DNA from: SG8-32-3 sp964514055
GTDB lineage: Archaea; Thermoproteota; Bathyarchaeia; Bathyarchaeales; Bathycorpusculaceae
Length of the DNA: 64,000 nt
Direction: 5' to 3'
Assembly: GCA_964514055.1 (NCBI GenBank)
Contig: CAZEPB010000001.1
Coordinates: forward strand, 1-64,000
Positions 42,905 through 50,321 of the stretch are shown in pieces. Below the pieces are notes generated by a model. The model searched no databases and was not told where the DNA came from. It was given only the letters and a program-made list of their open reading frames with translations. Each line of letters begins with the position of its first letter. Position 1 is the first letter of the stretch. The position numbers and the translations under genes were made by a program.

Positions 42905-44493
42905 GCAGTTGCGCACTCGGTTTCAGCTTCAGCCATTTTTTCCTGTAAAGCCCAGCTGAACTTGTTTCGCAGGGTTTTGGGATAGAACTTTTCCAGGTCG
43001 AAATCCACTTTTCGAGCCCATTTCACGTACGCTGTAGGGTCTATGTACGACTTGAGCGATGTGCCCAGATTGTACTCTTTCGTGAGCTTTGTCAGTTCTA
43101 TGTCAAGCTTTTTCTTTTCGATTCTGGTTTCGAGAGACGCGGTTTTTTTTCCTTCAGCCTTCTTCTGCTCCAACTGCGCTTCCATTTCCTTGAGCTTGTC
43201 TTCTTTTTTGGCTAACCGCTCCTCAAATTTAGCTGGAACCTTGCGCTTGTGATTAGCTACCTCAGCCACTTTCAAGTTAGCCATTTTCGCGTGGAACTTT
43301 TTCAGGTGAACTGGGTCTTCCTTTGTCACTGGACTCTTAGCTAACTCTTCCTTCACGGTTTTTGTGCATCGCCAAGTGCGGAAAACTTTGGCTGTTAACC
43401 CAGGCATTTTTTGGGAAAGAAACCTGGAAACCTTTTTTGAGTCAACGCCTTCAAAGAGGTGTTCATTGCTGTTTTCTGCGTAGTGCTTGATGTTTTTGAT
43501 TACTGCTGGTGGAGCTTTCACGCTTTTTTCCCATCTGACGCAGTCTTTTCCTAAAAAGTCGAAGTGTAACGTGTCACCTTCGATTTTGATGTGCTCAGGT
43601 CTCAGCGTGATTGCGCCAACGGTGTCAGCTTCGTCTGGGTCTTTTTCGTCGCCAACCCTCATGTTAGGCTTGAGTATCAGCCAGCACACAGTGGCGACTT
43701 TTCTTTTCGTTTCGTCTTCGCCGTCAAGGTTCTTGATTATGTGCTGTTCAATCTCCGCTATGTGCTTGCCAAGTTCCTCTGCTTTCTTAAACTTCCCTTT
43801 TTCGCGGTTTTGCTTGATAAACGCTGAGTCGCTGAACCAGACGTACTTGATTTTTCCAGTAAGCTTGTCAGTCCACTTGGCCACGTACATCTTGTCGGGT
43901 TCCCATATGATGTCTTTCCAGTTTCCAGGTGGTCGTGGGCTGTCTGGAGAAAGGTTGAGAATTACGTCTTTCTCGGTGGGGCCTTCTTTCCATTTTCCCC
44001 TTCTTGGGTGGTCACCGCGACCAGCGAATAGGCAGGATGGTTCAGCGGTCCAGTTGGCTATCTCCAGTTTTTTGCCGTTCACCGTGGCGTAGCCGTATTT
44101 TTCTTTACGTTCCAAGCGTATGGCTTTGCGTTCCGCAGCCAGTTTCTTCTTTTCGTCTTTGCTCATGTTCTCCTTCTTCTGTTTTTCCGCATCCAAGTAC
44201 TCTGTGACCTCGGAAAAATCGATTTTAGAATTTTGCTCGGTCTTTTTCAGGGCATCAAGCGAAAGATTCTCCTGTTTTAGTTGCTCCCAGAATTCTTGCA
44301 TGAAGTTCTTTTCGAAAACTTCGTCTGGCGGCGAAAGAACGGATTGTTTTTTCCGTATCCACGCGATAGCCATCTGCTCGCTTTTCGGCTTCAGCTTTAC
44401 GCTGTGCCCTTGAATCTTGATGCTGAAACCTTTGTAATCGTAAGATGGGACGTATATGCCTTTGTGCTTCAGGCTTTTCATCACTTGCTTCAT
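42901..44493 (-). CDS. DNA topoisomerase IB (eukaryote-like)
   Basis: Relaxes supercoils through a 3'-phosphotyrosine. 530 residues. The core includes NWKDIIWEPDKMYVAKW and KPNMRVGDEKDPDEADTVG (first catalytic Arg), FRTWRCTKTV (second Arg region with Lys), a long charged coiled-coil linker rich in Glu/Lys (about residues 425-470), and a C-terminal domain with LGTSLKSYIDPTAYVKW, whose Tyr is the nucleophile. Known archaeal TopoIB occurs in Thaumarchaeota and related TACK lineages, so this is a lineage marker. Cotranscribed with DUF167. Confidence 0.95.
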   Translation of the reverse strand: MKQVMKSLKHKGIYVPSYDYKGFSIKIQGHSVKLKPKSEQMAIAWIRKKQSVLSPPDEVFEKNFMQEFWEQLKQENLSLDALKKTEQNSKIDFSEVTEYLDAEKQKKENMSKDEKKKLAAERKAIRLERKEKYGYATVNGKKLEIANWTAEPSCLFAGRGDHPRRGKWKEGPTEKDVILNLSPDSPRPPGNWKDIIWEPDKMYVAKWTDKLTGKIKYVWFSDSAFIKQNREKGKFKKAEELGKHIAEIEQHIIKNLDGEDETKRKVATVCWLILKPNMRVGDEKDPDEADTVGAITLRPEHIKIEGDTLHFDFLGKDCVRWEKSVKAPPAVIKNIKHYAENSNEHLFEGVDSKKVSRFLSQKMPGLTAKVFRTWRCTKTVKEELAKSPVTKEDPVHLKKFHAKMANLKVAEVANHKRKVPAKFEERLAKKEDKLKEMEAQLEQKKAEGKKTASLETRIEKKKLDIELTKLTKEYNLGTSLKSYIDPTAYVKWARKVDFDLEKFYPKTLRNKFSWALQEKMAEAETECATA

Positions 44494-44624
44494 TTGCTGA
44501 TCCTCTCAGGACGCGGTGGTTTCCATCTCCATAGCTTTTTTACTTTTTCGTGTTTATACATTGAACTTTACTTTTCAGTCTTTTCCGTTGCTTAAAAACT
44601 TTAACAAGTAATTCAATTGTTAGC

Positions 44625-45029
44625 TTATAAGAAAGACGCGGATTTTCTGGAAGACCTTGCCTGCTGAAGTTTCTTGTAGAGCTGCTCCACGATTTTCCGT
44701 TCAACGTAGCCTTTGTGAGGGCGGAAACCACCTGAGAAGCCACCAGGGATGTGCAAGAGCTCATGGATCAGGGTTTTCTCTTTTTCTTCCTTAGACATTT
44801 TGTCGTAGATTTCCGAGATAACCTCAATCGTGTAGGAGGGTGGAATGTTGAGAACTCCCTGCCAGATTTTGCCTAAGCCGTGGATACGGGCGATTGTGCG
44901 TTTGGCTTTGGAGCCTTTGCTTCTGACGCAGAAAACGAATTGGGGTACAACATGGAAAAGATCCAGGTCGGAAGCGATTTCGTCTACTTGTTTTTTGATG
45001 TCTGGAGCAGGATAGTATTTTATCGGCAT
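44625..45029 (-). CDS. putative zinc metallopeptidase (phage-metallopeptidase-like)
   Basis: 134 residues with a HELLH zinc site (IHELLHIPGGFSGGFRPHKGYVE); the third ligand may be the His of PHKG. Similar single-domain proteins are annotated as putative phage metallopeptidases; some occur in archaeal chromosomes. The N-terminal half contains VPQFVFCVRSKGSKAKRTIARIHGL, possibly a substrate- or nucleic-acid-contact surface. Preceded at 45105-45128 by a copy of the conserved promoter block. Role unknown. Confidence 0.7.
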   Translation of the reverse strand: MPIKYYPAPDIKKQVDEIASDLDLFHVVPQFVFCVRSKGSKAKRTIARIHGLGKIWQGVLNIPPSYTIEVISEIYDKMSKEEKEKTLIHELLHIPGGFSGGFRPHKGYVERKIVEQLYKKLQQARSSRKSASFL

Positions 45030-45104
45030 AATAGGTCAATGGGCTTTTCGAGTTAAAAAGGTTAAAGTCACACATTACATTAAAGCGCTTAATTGCGCTC
45101 GGAA

Positions 45105-45128
45105 CAGTCTATAGCCCCCTTATATAAA
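45105..45128 (-). repeat. conserved promoter block, copy 2 (upstream of the metallopeptidase)
   Basis: On the - strand TTTATATAA followed by GGGGGCTATAGACTG. The last 15 bases are identical to those at 38727-38741 and 63758-63772; the TATA spacing is 2 bases shorter. The following bases TTCC also match copy 3. Predicted start about 70 bases before the metallopeptidase ATG; the leader contains AGCGC-AATTAA-GCGCT, a possible hairpin. Confidence 0.65.
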
Positions 45129-45148
45129 GCAAAAAAGGTCTCTGATTG

Positions 45149-45736
45149 CTAGCGGCGCTTCACTAAGAGTGTTTCTCGTACCACTCCGCAGTTAGGACAG
45201 CAGTGTTCTTCGCTTTTTTCACATAAAATCATTCTCACAAATCGCTTCTCCTTCTTTAGGCATTCCAGACAATACGGTTCTTGGTTGTGAAGCTTGAAAA
45301 CTTCCAGTGGTACCTCGGTCATTTCAAGCTCCTCCAAAACCTCAATAAGATCTAAGTTAGGGTCAACAAGCAAATCTTTAAGCAAATTCACGAATCTCTT
45401 GTCCAGTTTCTCTTCGGGGTCGTCTTTCTTCAGCTTCCCGTTAACAACGTTTTTCCATGGAGTTTTCCAGTCGTCCTCGCTCATCATTAAATCAAGCCAC
45501 GGCAGGTTCCAGCCGTATCTCAATGGTTGAGTCCTCACCATCCTGAACCTTTCACCGCTACCGAAATTGAAGCTGACGACCATTCCCTTCTCTTTAAGAA
45601 AACGAAGCGCAGAACCAAGCATAGTTTCATCAACACTAGTTATGTTAACCAACTCTTCAAAACAACGTGGTTTAGTAACTAGGGCAGAGTAAATCCGCCT
45701 TATCGTGGCAGGAGACGGCTTTTCAAGGCTGGACAT
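45149..45736 (-). CDS. winged-helix plus zinc-ribbon protein, unknown
   Basis: 195 residues. Residues about 8-70 look like a winged helix (TIRRIYSALVTKPRCFEEL, ETMLGSALRFLKEKGMV), the middle is acidic and helical, and the C-terminus has a zinc ribbon with CLEC and CPNC pairs (about residues 155-180). Likely a transcription factor or regulator; no family recognised. The upstream region is shared with tRNA-Met on the other strand. Confidence 0.65.
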   Translation of the reverse strand: MSSLEKPSPATIRRIYSALVTKPRCFEELVNITSVDETMLGSALRFLKEKGMVVSFNFGSGERFRMVRTQPLRYGWNLPWLDLMMSEDDWKTPWKNVVNGKLKKDDPEEKLDKRFVNLLKDLLVDPNLDLIEVLEELEMTEVPLEVFKLHNQEPYCLECLKKEKRFVRMILCEKSEEHCCPNCGVVRETLLVKRR

Positions 45737-45906
45737 TATAATACCAACTGAAAGTACGTTTCTAATATTTTTAGCTGAAGAAACTCGGCTTCATGTTGCT
45801 GAAAAACTGAAAGCTTTAACTGAAAAATCTTTATCAAGTAGAAGAGAAACTCAGGTAGTAGCTGTTACCCTTAAAGCTGGCATTGACCAACTGGAGAACA
45901 GCTTGT

Positions 45907-46015
45907 GCCGGGGTAGCCTAGCCTGGCTTAGGGCGCCAGACTCATAATCTGGAGAGAAAAGGGACCAGACGCCCTGACCCAGAAGTCGCGGGCTCGAATC
46001 CCGCCCCCGGCACCA
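45907..46015 (+). tRNA. tRNA-Met (CAT), with a noncanonical intron after the anticodon arm
   Basis: Acceptor GCCGGGG pairs with CCCCGGC; discriminator A and CCA are encoded. The anticodon arm is perfect: CCAGA, loop CTCATAA, TCTGG (ending at 45952). The T arm is GCGGG-CTCGAAT-CCCGC from 45988. Between them are 35 bases instead of the usual 5, so an intron of about 30 bases lies in the variable region, not at the canonical 37/38. TCTGG can pair with CCAGA of 45978-45983 and AGGG with CCCT inside, giving a helix arrangement suited to a bulge-helix-bulge. Elongator-type by sequence. TATA-like CTTAAAG near 45868 predicts a start about 10 bases upstream. Confidence 0.9.
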
Positions 46016-46150
46016 CAACGCGCTTCCACGCTGCATAGCCGTTTCCAAGTTAGCTTAGGACTGCAAGTTTGAATTTGCACTCAGTTTTTCTGCGTTTTAG
46101 AAAGGCATAAATCGATTCATTTGTTTTAGTTCTGGCTGAGGAGGATAATT

Positions 46151-47368
46151 TTGGCTGAGGACAAAAAAGCCTTGATTAAAGAAGCCATTAGGCAGTTGCA
46201 TGCTGGAGTGCCGCCGGAGCAAGTTAAAGAAAAGTTCAGACACGTTTTAGAGGGCACCGACTCATTAGAGATAGCTAAAATCGAGCAGGAACTCGCAAAC
46301 GAAGGCATGAAACGAGAGGAAATGCGAAAGCTATGTGACGTGCACATGGCTATCTTCAAAGAGCAACTTGAAAAGCAGCAGCCCAACCTGCAACCAAGCC
46401 AACCCATCAGCATTCTCATGGAAGAACACAAGATCATGCTAAAGATGGCAGATCAACTGATGTCCATAGCGAACAAAGTGCTGAAAGTAAGTGACATGCG
46501 CTATGTCACCGAGGAAATCCATCAGGTCGAGCACTTAGCAGAGGACTTCACAGACTCGGAGAAACACTATCTGCGAGAAGAAAACGTTCTGTTCCCCTAC
46601 CTTGAGAAGCACGGCATCACCGAGCCGCCAGCCGTAATGTGGATGGAACACAACGAAATAAGGGAGCTGAAAAAGAAACTGCCCACGCTCATAAAAGACT
46701 TGAACGAAGCAGGCTTCCAAAGCTTCAAAGACCAGCTATGGGAAACCGCCAAAGCCATAGGCAATCTGCTTCAAAATCACTTTTACAAAGAAAACAACGT
46801 CCTGTTCCCCGCAGCCATGAACGTAATCACCGAGCAAGAATGGGTGGACATCCGAAAAGAATTCGACGAAATCGGCTACTGTTGTTTCACGCCCCCCGAG
46901 CTAATCACGATAGTGCCAAAAACCGAAGTGGGTCAAGCTCCAAAGCAGGCACCAGAAGGCGTCTTGCAGTTCGAAACTGGAAATCTCACAAAAGAGCAAC
47001 TTGAAAGCTTGTTAAACGCTCTTCCAGTTGACATCACCTTTATCGATGCAGACGACACGGTGCGGTATTTCAACAAGCCTGAAAAAAGGTTCTTCGTGAG
47101 AACTAAAGCTGTAATAGGGAGAAAAGTGCAGATGTGCCATCCACAAAAGAGCCTTGACGTTGTAACCGCGATTTTGGATTCCTTCAAGAGCGGCAAGAAG
47201 GATGTTGCTGAGTTCTGGATAAACCTAAACGATCGTTTGTTGCACATACGTTTCTTTGCTGTGCGAGACGCGGACGGAAAATACGTGGGAACGATGGAAG
47301 TGGTGCAGGACATAACCGAGATTAAAAGGATTGAAGGCGAAAGGCGCCTCTTAGACTGGGAAAAATAG
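46151..47368 (+). CDS. DUF438-hemerythrin-PAS sensor protein
   Basis: 405 residues, cytosolic. Domains in order: DUF438 (about 1-75; IRQLHAGVPPEQVKEKF), a hemerythrin-like HHE bundle (about 85-235) with iron-ligand candidates MEEHKIML, EKHYLREENVLFPYLEKH, EHNEIRE and NHFYKENNVLFP, and a PAS domain (about 265-400) with DITFIDADDTVRYFNKPEKRFF and TMEVVQDITEIK. Expected to sense oxygen or nitric oxide through a di-iron site and pass it to the PAS domain; no output kinase is present. TTG start at 46151 behind a GAGG SD. Confidence 0.85.
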   Translation: MAEDKKALIKEAIRQLHAGVPPEQVKEKFRHVLEGTDSLEIAKIEQELANEGMKREEMRKLCDVHMAIFKEQLEKQQPNLQPSQPISILMEEHKIMLKMADQLMSIANKVLKVSDMRYVTEEIHQVEHLAEDFTDSEKHYLREENVLFPYLEKHGITEPPAVMWMEHNEIRELKKKLPTLIKDLNEAGFQSFKDQLWETAKAIGNLLQNHFYKENNVLFPAAMNVITEQEWVDIRKEFDEIGYCCFTPPELITIVPKTEVGQAPKQAPEGVLQFETGNLTKEQLESLLNALPVDITFIDADDTVRYFNKPEKRFFVRTKAVIGRKVQMCHPQKSLDVVTAILDSFKSGKKDVAEFWINLNDRLLHIRFFAVRDADGKYVGTMEVVQDITEIKRIEGERRLLDWEK

Positions 47369-47420
47369 GTGCTTTTTCCGCAACCCATTTCTCTATGACT
47401 TGAAACTCACAGAAGCGAGA

Positions 47421-48002
47421 CTACGTCATCGGGTCTTTTGAACTGCAAAACGTAACAGACGCCTCAACAGCTTTAATGAACGCGCTCAGGATTTTGTAGG
47501 TTACTCCCCAAACTATGGCGTCTGCAAATATGTACGCAGGCACCTTTCCGAAACTGAACTCTGCTGTGCCCTTGCTCTGGACGACCTCTTCGTAAGGAAC
47601 CCACATGAACGTTTCCAACTCTGCCTTGTTCAGTTTTAGCTTAGGCTCGTCCTCGAGAAGCATCACAAACGGAAGAATTTTGAAATCAGGCTTTGGCTCC
47701 GACCGCACAGCGTTTAGAACTCCTAGAAAGCGGCGCTGACTAAGCTCTACACCAGTCTCCTCCAACGTTTCCCGTATGACCGTGTCTTTCAGGCTTGTGT
47801 CTTTTGGCTCCCGTTTTCCTCCCGGGAGCGCCATCTGCCCCGACCACGGGTCTGAAGGGTTTTTGACTCGTTTCGCCAAAAGCACATCAAAATCGTTCCG
47901 TTTAGGTTTCAAAAGTAACGCTACAGCCGCATTTGCGCCTTGTTCGTCTGAAATGGGCTTCAGTGTTGCTGGTAGTTTTGCGATGGCTTCAGCGCTGACC
48001 AA
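47421..48002 (-). CDS. NUDIX hydrolase (CoA pyrophosphatase-like)
   Basis: 193 residues. The Nudix box is complete, from GGKREPKD through RETLEETGVEL, and WSGQMALPGGK just before it is the CoA-pyrophosphatase (NudL) signature. Predicted to hydrolyse CoA or related nucleotides. Not linked functionally to neighbours. The stop is close to the convergent sensor gene. Confidence 0.88.
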   Translation of the reverse strand: MVSAEAIAKLPATLKPISDEQGANAAVALLLKPKRNDFDVLLAKRVKNPSDPWSGQMALPGGKREPKDTSLKDTVIRETLEETGVELSQRRFLGVLNAVRSEPKPDFKILPFVMLLEDEPKLKLNKAELETFMWVPYEEVVQSKGTAEFSFGKVPAYIFADAIVWGVTYKILSAFIKAVEASVTFCSSKDPMT

Positions 48003-48121
48003 TTTAATTCCTCATCATGCTGAAAGGTGACGCTGTTCTATTTGAATTACTAATTTGCATAATAAAACATTTGCAGCATCCAATTTTCAATCGGCTGTGC
48101 TAAAACGATGAGTTCGTGCCC

Positions 48122-48889
48122 TTAGCTCTTTTTTGTTGCTACAAGCTTCAGGCTTTCAAGTGCGATTCCACTATACTGCATTTCGCTTATCTCTTTATCT
48201 TCTGAAAGAATCGCTACCTCAAAACCCGCCATTTCAATTTCACGCACATAATCATCTTTCAGCAGCGCACCAGCCACACAACTACAAAGCAGTTCTCTGT
48301 CATTTCTTTGTTCGTCACCGAGTTCTTTTAGAAGAACAATGTCGGAAACATACATCCTGCCGCCGTATCTTAAAACCCGATAAGCCTCATTGAAGACCTT
48401 AGCTTTGTCTGGAGCGAGATTTATCACGCAGTTGCTGATTACAACGTCAACTGACTCGCTTTCAACGGGCAGATTCTCGATGTCGCCCAGCCTGAACTCA
48501 ACATTGGTGTACCCGTACCTTGCCGCAAGTGCTTTAGCTTTGTTAACCATCTCTTCTGTCATATCAACTCCAATGACCTGACCCGAGGAACCCACTTTCT
48601 TTGCGGCTAAAAAGCAGTCAAATCCTGCACCACTGCCTAGGTCAAGCACTACATCACCTTCTTTTATGTTTCCAAGTGCTGTGGGGTTGCCGCAACCCAA
48701 TCCAAGATTAGCTTCAGGAACCACGTTTAGCTCCTCATCAGAATAGCCGATACCTTTCGAGATTTCCTGAACCGCATTATGGTCGCCGCAGCCGCAACTG
48801 CAACAAGAAGAGCTTTCTGCAGCTATTTTGGCGTAAGCTCGCCTCACAGTCTTTTTTACCTCTTCAGACTTCAAACTATTCACTCTCAT
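48122..48889 (-). CDS. arsM: arsenite S-adenosylmethionine methyltransferase
   Basis: 255 residues. SAM-binding motif I is VLDLGSGAGFDCFLAAKKVG; the arsenic-binding cysteines are in the N-terminal CCSCGCGD cluster, NCVINLAPDK and LLCSCVAGA. The family volatilises or detoxifies As(III) by methylation. Neighbours arsR and acr3 at 50 kb, plus an identical upstream promoter/operator block, place it in an arsenic regulon. Divergent from the 202-residue-type membrane gene. Confidence 0.93.
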   Translation of the reverse strand: MRVNSLKSEEVKKTVRRAYAKIAAESSSCCSCGCGDHNAVQEISKGIGYSDEELNVVPEANLGLGCGNPTALGNIKEGDVVLDLGSGAGFDCFLAAKKVGSSGQVIGVDMTEEMVNKAKALAARYGYTNVEFRLGDIENLPVESESVDVVISNCVINLAPDKAKVFNEAYRVLRYGGRMYVSDIVLLKELGDEQRNDRELLCSCVAGALLKDDYVREIEMAGFEVAILSEDKEISEMQYSGIALESLKLVATKKS

Positions 48890-48894
48890 TCTGG

Positions 48895-48921
48895 TGTATA
48901 GATAACAATATTTAAATATTT
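48895..48921. promoter_or_regulatory. arsenic-cluster promoter/operator, copy 1
   Basis: 27 bases identical to 49924-49950. Core is a perfect palindrome AATATTTAAATATT (48907-48920), preceded by TGTATAGATAAC. It lies between divergent arsM and the membrane-protein gene and includes TATA-like TTTAAATA on both strands. Most simply an ArsR operator overlapping two promoters. Confidence 0.7.
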
Positions 48922-48955
48922 ATATAAACAGTACCAGCAATCATTGGTGACATTT

Positions 48956-49552
48956 ATGAGTCGCGATTGGAAGCAGTGGAGTCGAAGTGACATAATCTAC
49001 GGCGTCGTCGCCCCAGTTCTTGTAGTCCTGCTCATCGTTGCAATTTCCCAGTTGGGCAGGCTCTTTGAAGGCGGATTCGGGGTCATCACTGGAATTACAA
49101 TGGAGCTTCAGGAGCTAGTTGTAATAGTCGCGGTTCCCTTGACGCTTGGTTTGGTTTGGAACAGGTGGGCAGGTGGCGCTTCAGGCTTTCTGCTGGGCAG
49201 CATATACGCGTTGTATTGGGCTGACAGCTATCATTCCCCACTGGCTGGGAACATTCAGGGGTCAGGCACGGTACTTTTGGCATACATCTTGAGCGCAATG
49301 CTTATCGGTTACATGGCTGGAGCGTTGAATAAGCGCTCAGAGAACTTCCGCAGGATGCTAATTGCAGGCGTAACAGCTGGAACCATTGGCGGCGTGATAC
49401 TTTTCGGGGTTTTCCAGATTTCGCCAGCGAACGTGGTAACTGGAACCGACGGCTTCTTGCTAACGGTGCTGTCTCGCGTGGCATGCGGCTTAATAGTGCC
49501 AGTGATAGCTAAGGTTTTCATGTGGTACGGCTCCTTCCAGAGCAAGCACTGA
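48956..49552 (+). CDS. uncharacterised membrane protein of the arsenic cluster
   Basis: About 198 residues with five or six hydrophobic segments (VVAPVLVVLLIVAISQLG, LVVIVAVPLTLGLVW, GFLLGSIYALYW, VLLAYILSAMLIGYMAG, AGTIGGVILFGVF, VACGLIVPVIAKVFMW). The ATG at 48956 has GGTGAC at SD distance; GTG at 48944 is a longer option. No cysteine pair typical of ArsP or Acr3 is seen and no family is recognised. Divergent from arsM with the operator block between them, so probably induced by arsenic. Confidence 0.6.
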   Translation: MSRDWKQWSRSDIIYGVVAPVLVVLLIVAISQLGRLFEGGFGVITGITMELQELVVIVAVPLTLGLVWNRWAGGASGFLLGSIYALYWADSYHSPLAGNIQGSGTVLLAYILSAMLIGYMAGALNKRSENFRRMLIAGVTAGTIGGVILFGVFQISPANVVTGTDGFLLTVLSRVACGLIVPVIAKVFMWYGSFQSKH

Positions 49553-49606
49553 GAGAAAATAAAATGGAAAAGAAAAGCAACTGCCAATGTAGAAACGCTA
49601 CTAAGC

Positions 49607-49888
49607 TTAGGCTTTCTGCAGTTTTTCAATTATCTTTTGTGTTTCCTCTTCTGATTGGTGCGTTATGGCACTGGCAGGGCAGATGTCTTCGCAACCTCTG
49701 CAAAACACTACACAACTGTTAGGGTTTTTTACGACTGTTTTCTTTTTTCCTTCTTTTTCTTCAAATGCGAAAGCTTTCATGTGGCAAAAGTCTACGCATT
49801 TTCCGCAGTTGATGCATTTTTCGTAGTCGATTGTTGGACCCCATGGTATCTTGTTTCGAGGCACACCGTGATATGTTTCCTGTTGCAT
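49607..49888 (-). CDS. 2[4Fe-4S] ferredoxin-type protein of the arsenic cluster
   Basis: 93 residues. First cluster motif CINCGKCVDFC followed by H; second is CVVFCRGCEDICP, with spacing C-x3-C-x2-C-x3-C-P. The spacing of the second is slightly longer than the standard CxxC start. Divergent from arsR with an operator block identical to that of arsM. May supply electrons for arsenate/arsenite chemistry or serve as partner of the nearby membrane protein; this is inference. Confidence 0.85.
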   Translation of the reverse strand: MQQETYHGVPRNKIPWGPTIDYEKCINCGKCVDFCHMKAFAFEEKEGKKKTVVKNPNSCVVFCRGCEDICPASAITHQSEEETQKIIEKLQKA

Positions 49889-49923
49889 TTTTCTGTCTCC
49901 GCTTTTTGATGGGTTGGTTCACC

Positions 49924-49950
49924 TGTATAGATAACAATATTTAAATATTT
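49924..49950. promoter_or_regulatory. arsenic-cluster promoter/operator, copy 2
   Basis: Identical over 27 bases to 48895-48921, with palindrome AATATTTAAATATT at 49936-49949. It lies between the ferredoxin gene (-) and arsR (+), about 20 bases before the arsR ATG, the expected position for an autoregulatory ArsR site. Confidence 0.7.
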
Positions 49951-49969
49951 GCATATATTACTCTGGTTT

Positions 49970-50293
49970 ATGCCTTCAAAATCAACCAGTCTGACGCGCC
50001 TCAGAGCCAAAATCTTCAACGCGCTTTCAGACACTGTTAGACTTGAGATAATAGAATTTTTGCGCGGCGGAGAGAAATGCGTGTGCGAAATCACGCCGCA
50101 CCTGAAGCTGCCCCAACCAGCTGTCTCACGCCATCTGAAAATACTCAAGGACGCTGGCTTGGTCAAAAGAAGAAAAAAGGGCACTTGGCACATGTACTCG
50201 ATAGCTAACCCTGAAGTTTGCGATGTGATTGACGCTTTAACTCCGGAATTGCTTGCCGCGCTCAAACAGAGAATAATCGAGCAAATCGCGTGA
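49970..50293 (+). CDS. arsR: ArsR-family metalloregulator
   Basis: 107-residue winged helix. IFNALSDTVRLEIIEFLRGG opens the domain; EKCVCEITPHL contains the C-V-C metal/metalloid sensing pair of the classical ArsR alpha3 site; QPAVSRHLKILKDAGLVKRRKKG is the recognition helix and wing. ATG at 49970 is chosen over an upstream ATG at 49949 that falls in the operator. Expected to repress the arsenic genes until As(III) binds. Confidence 0.93.
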   Translation: MPSKSTSLTRLRAKIFNALSDTVRLEIIEFLRGGEKCVCEITPHLKLPQPAVSRHLKILKDAGLVKRRKKGTWHMYSIANPEVCDVIDALTPELLAALKQRIIEQIA

Positions 50294-50321
50294 CAGGCGT
50301 TCTAACTCTGAGGTGAGCAAC

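Noticed and set aside
45705..45947. + strand 80-codon frame with protein-like middle part (AEKLKALTEKSLSS)
   Set aside because: It starts inside the divergent wHTH gene and ends inside tRNA-Met; no start or SD after 45736. A gene remnant is possible but unsupported.
45953..45987. long variable arm (class II tRNA) reading of the tRNA-Met insert
   Set aside because: The anticodon is CAT and class II arms belong to Leu and Ser in archaea; the pairing fits an intron better.
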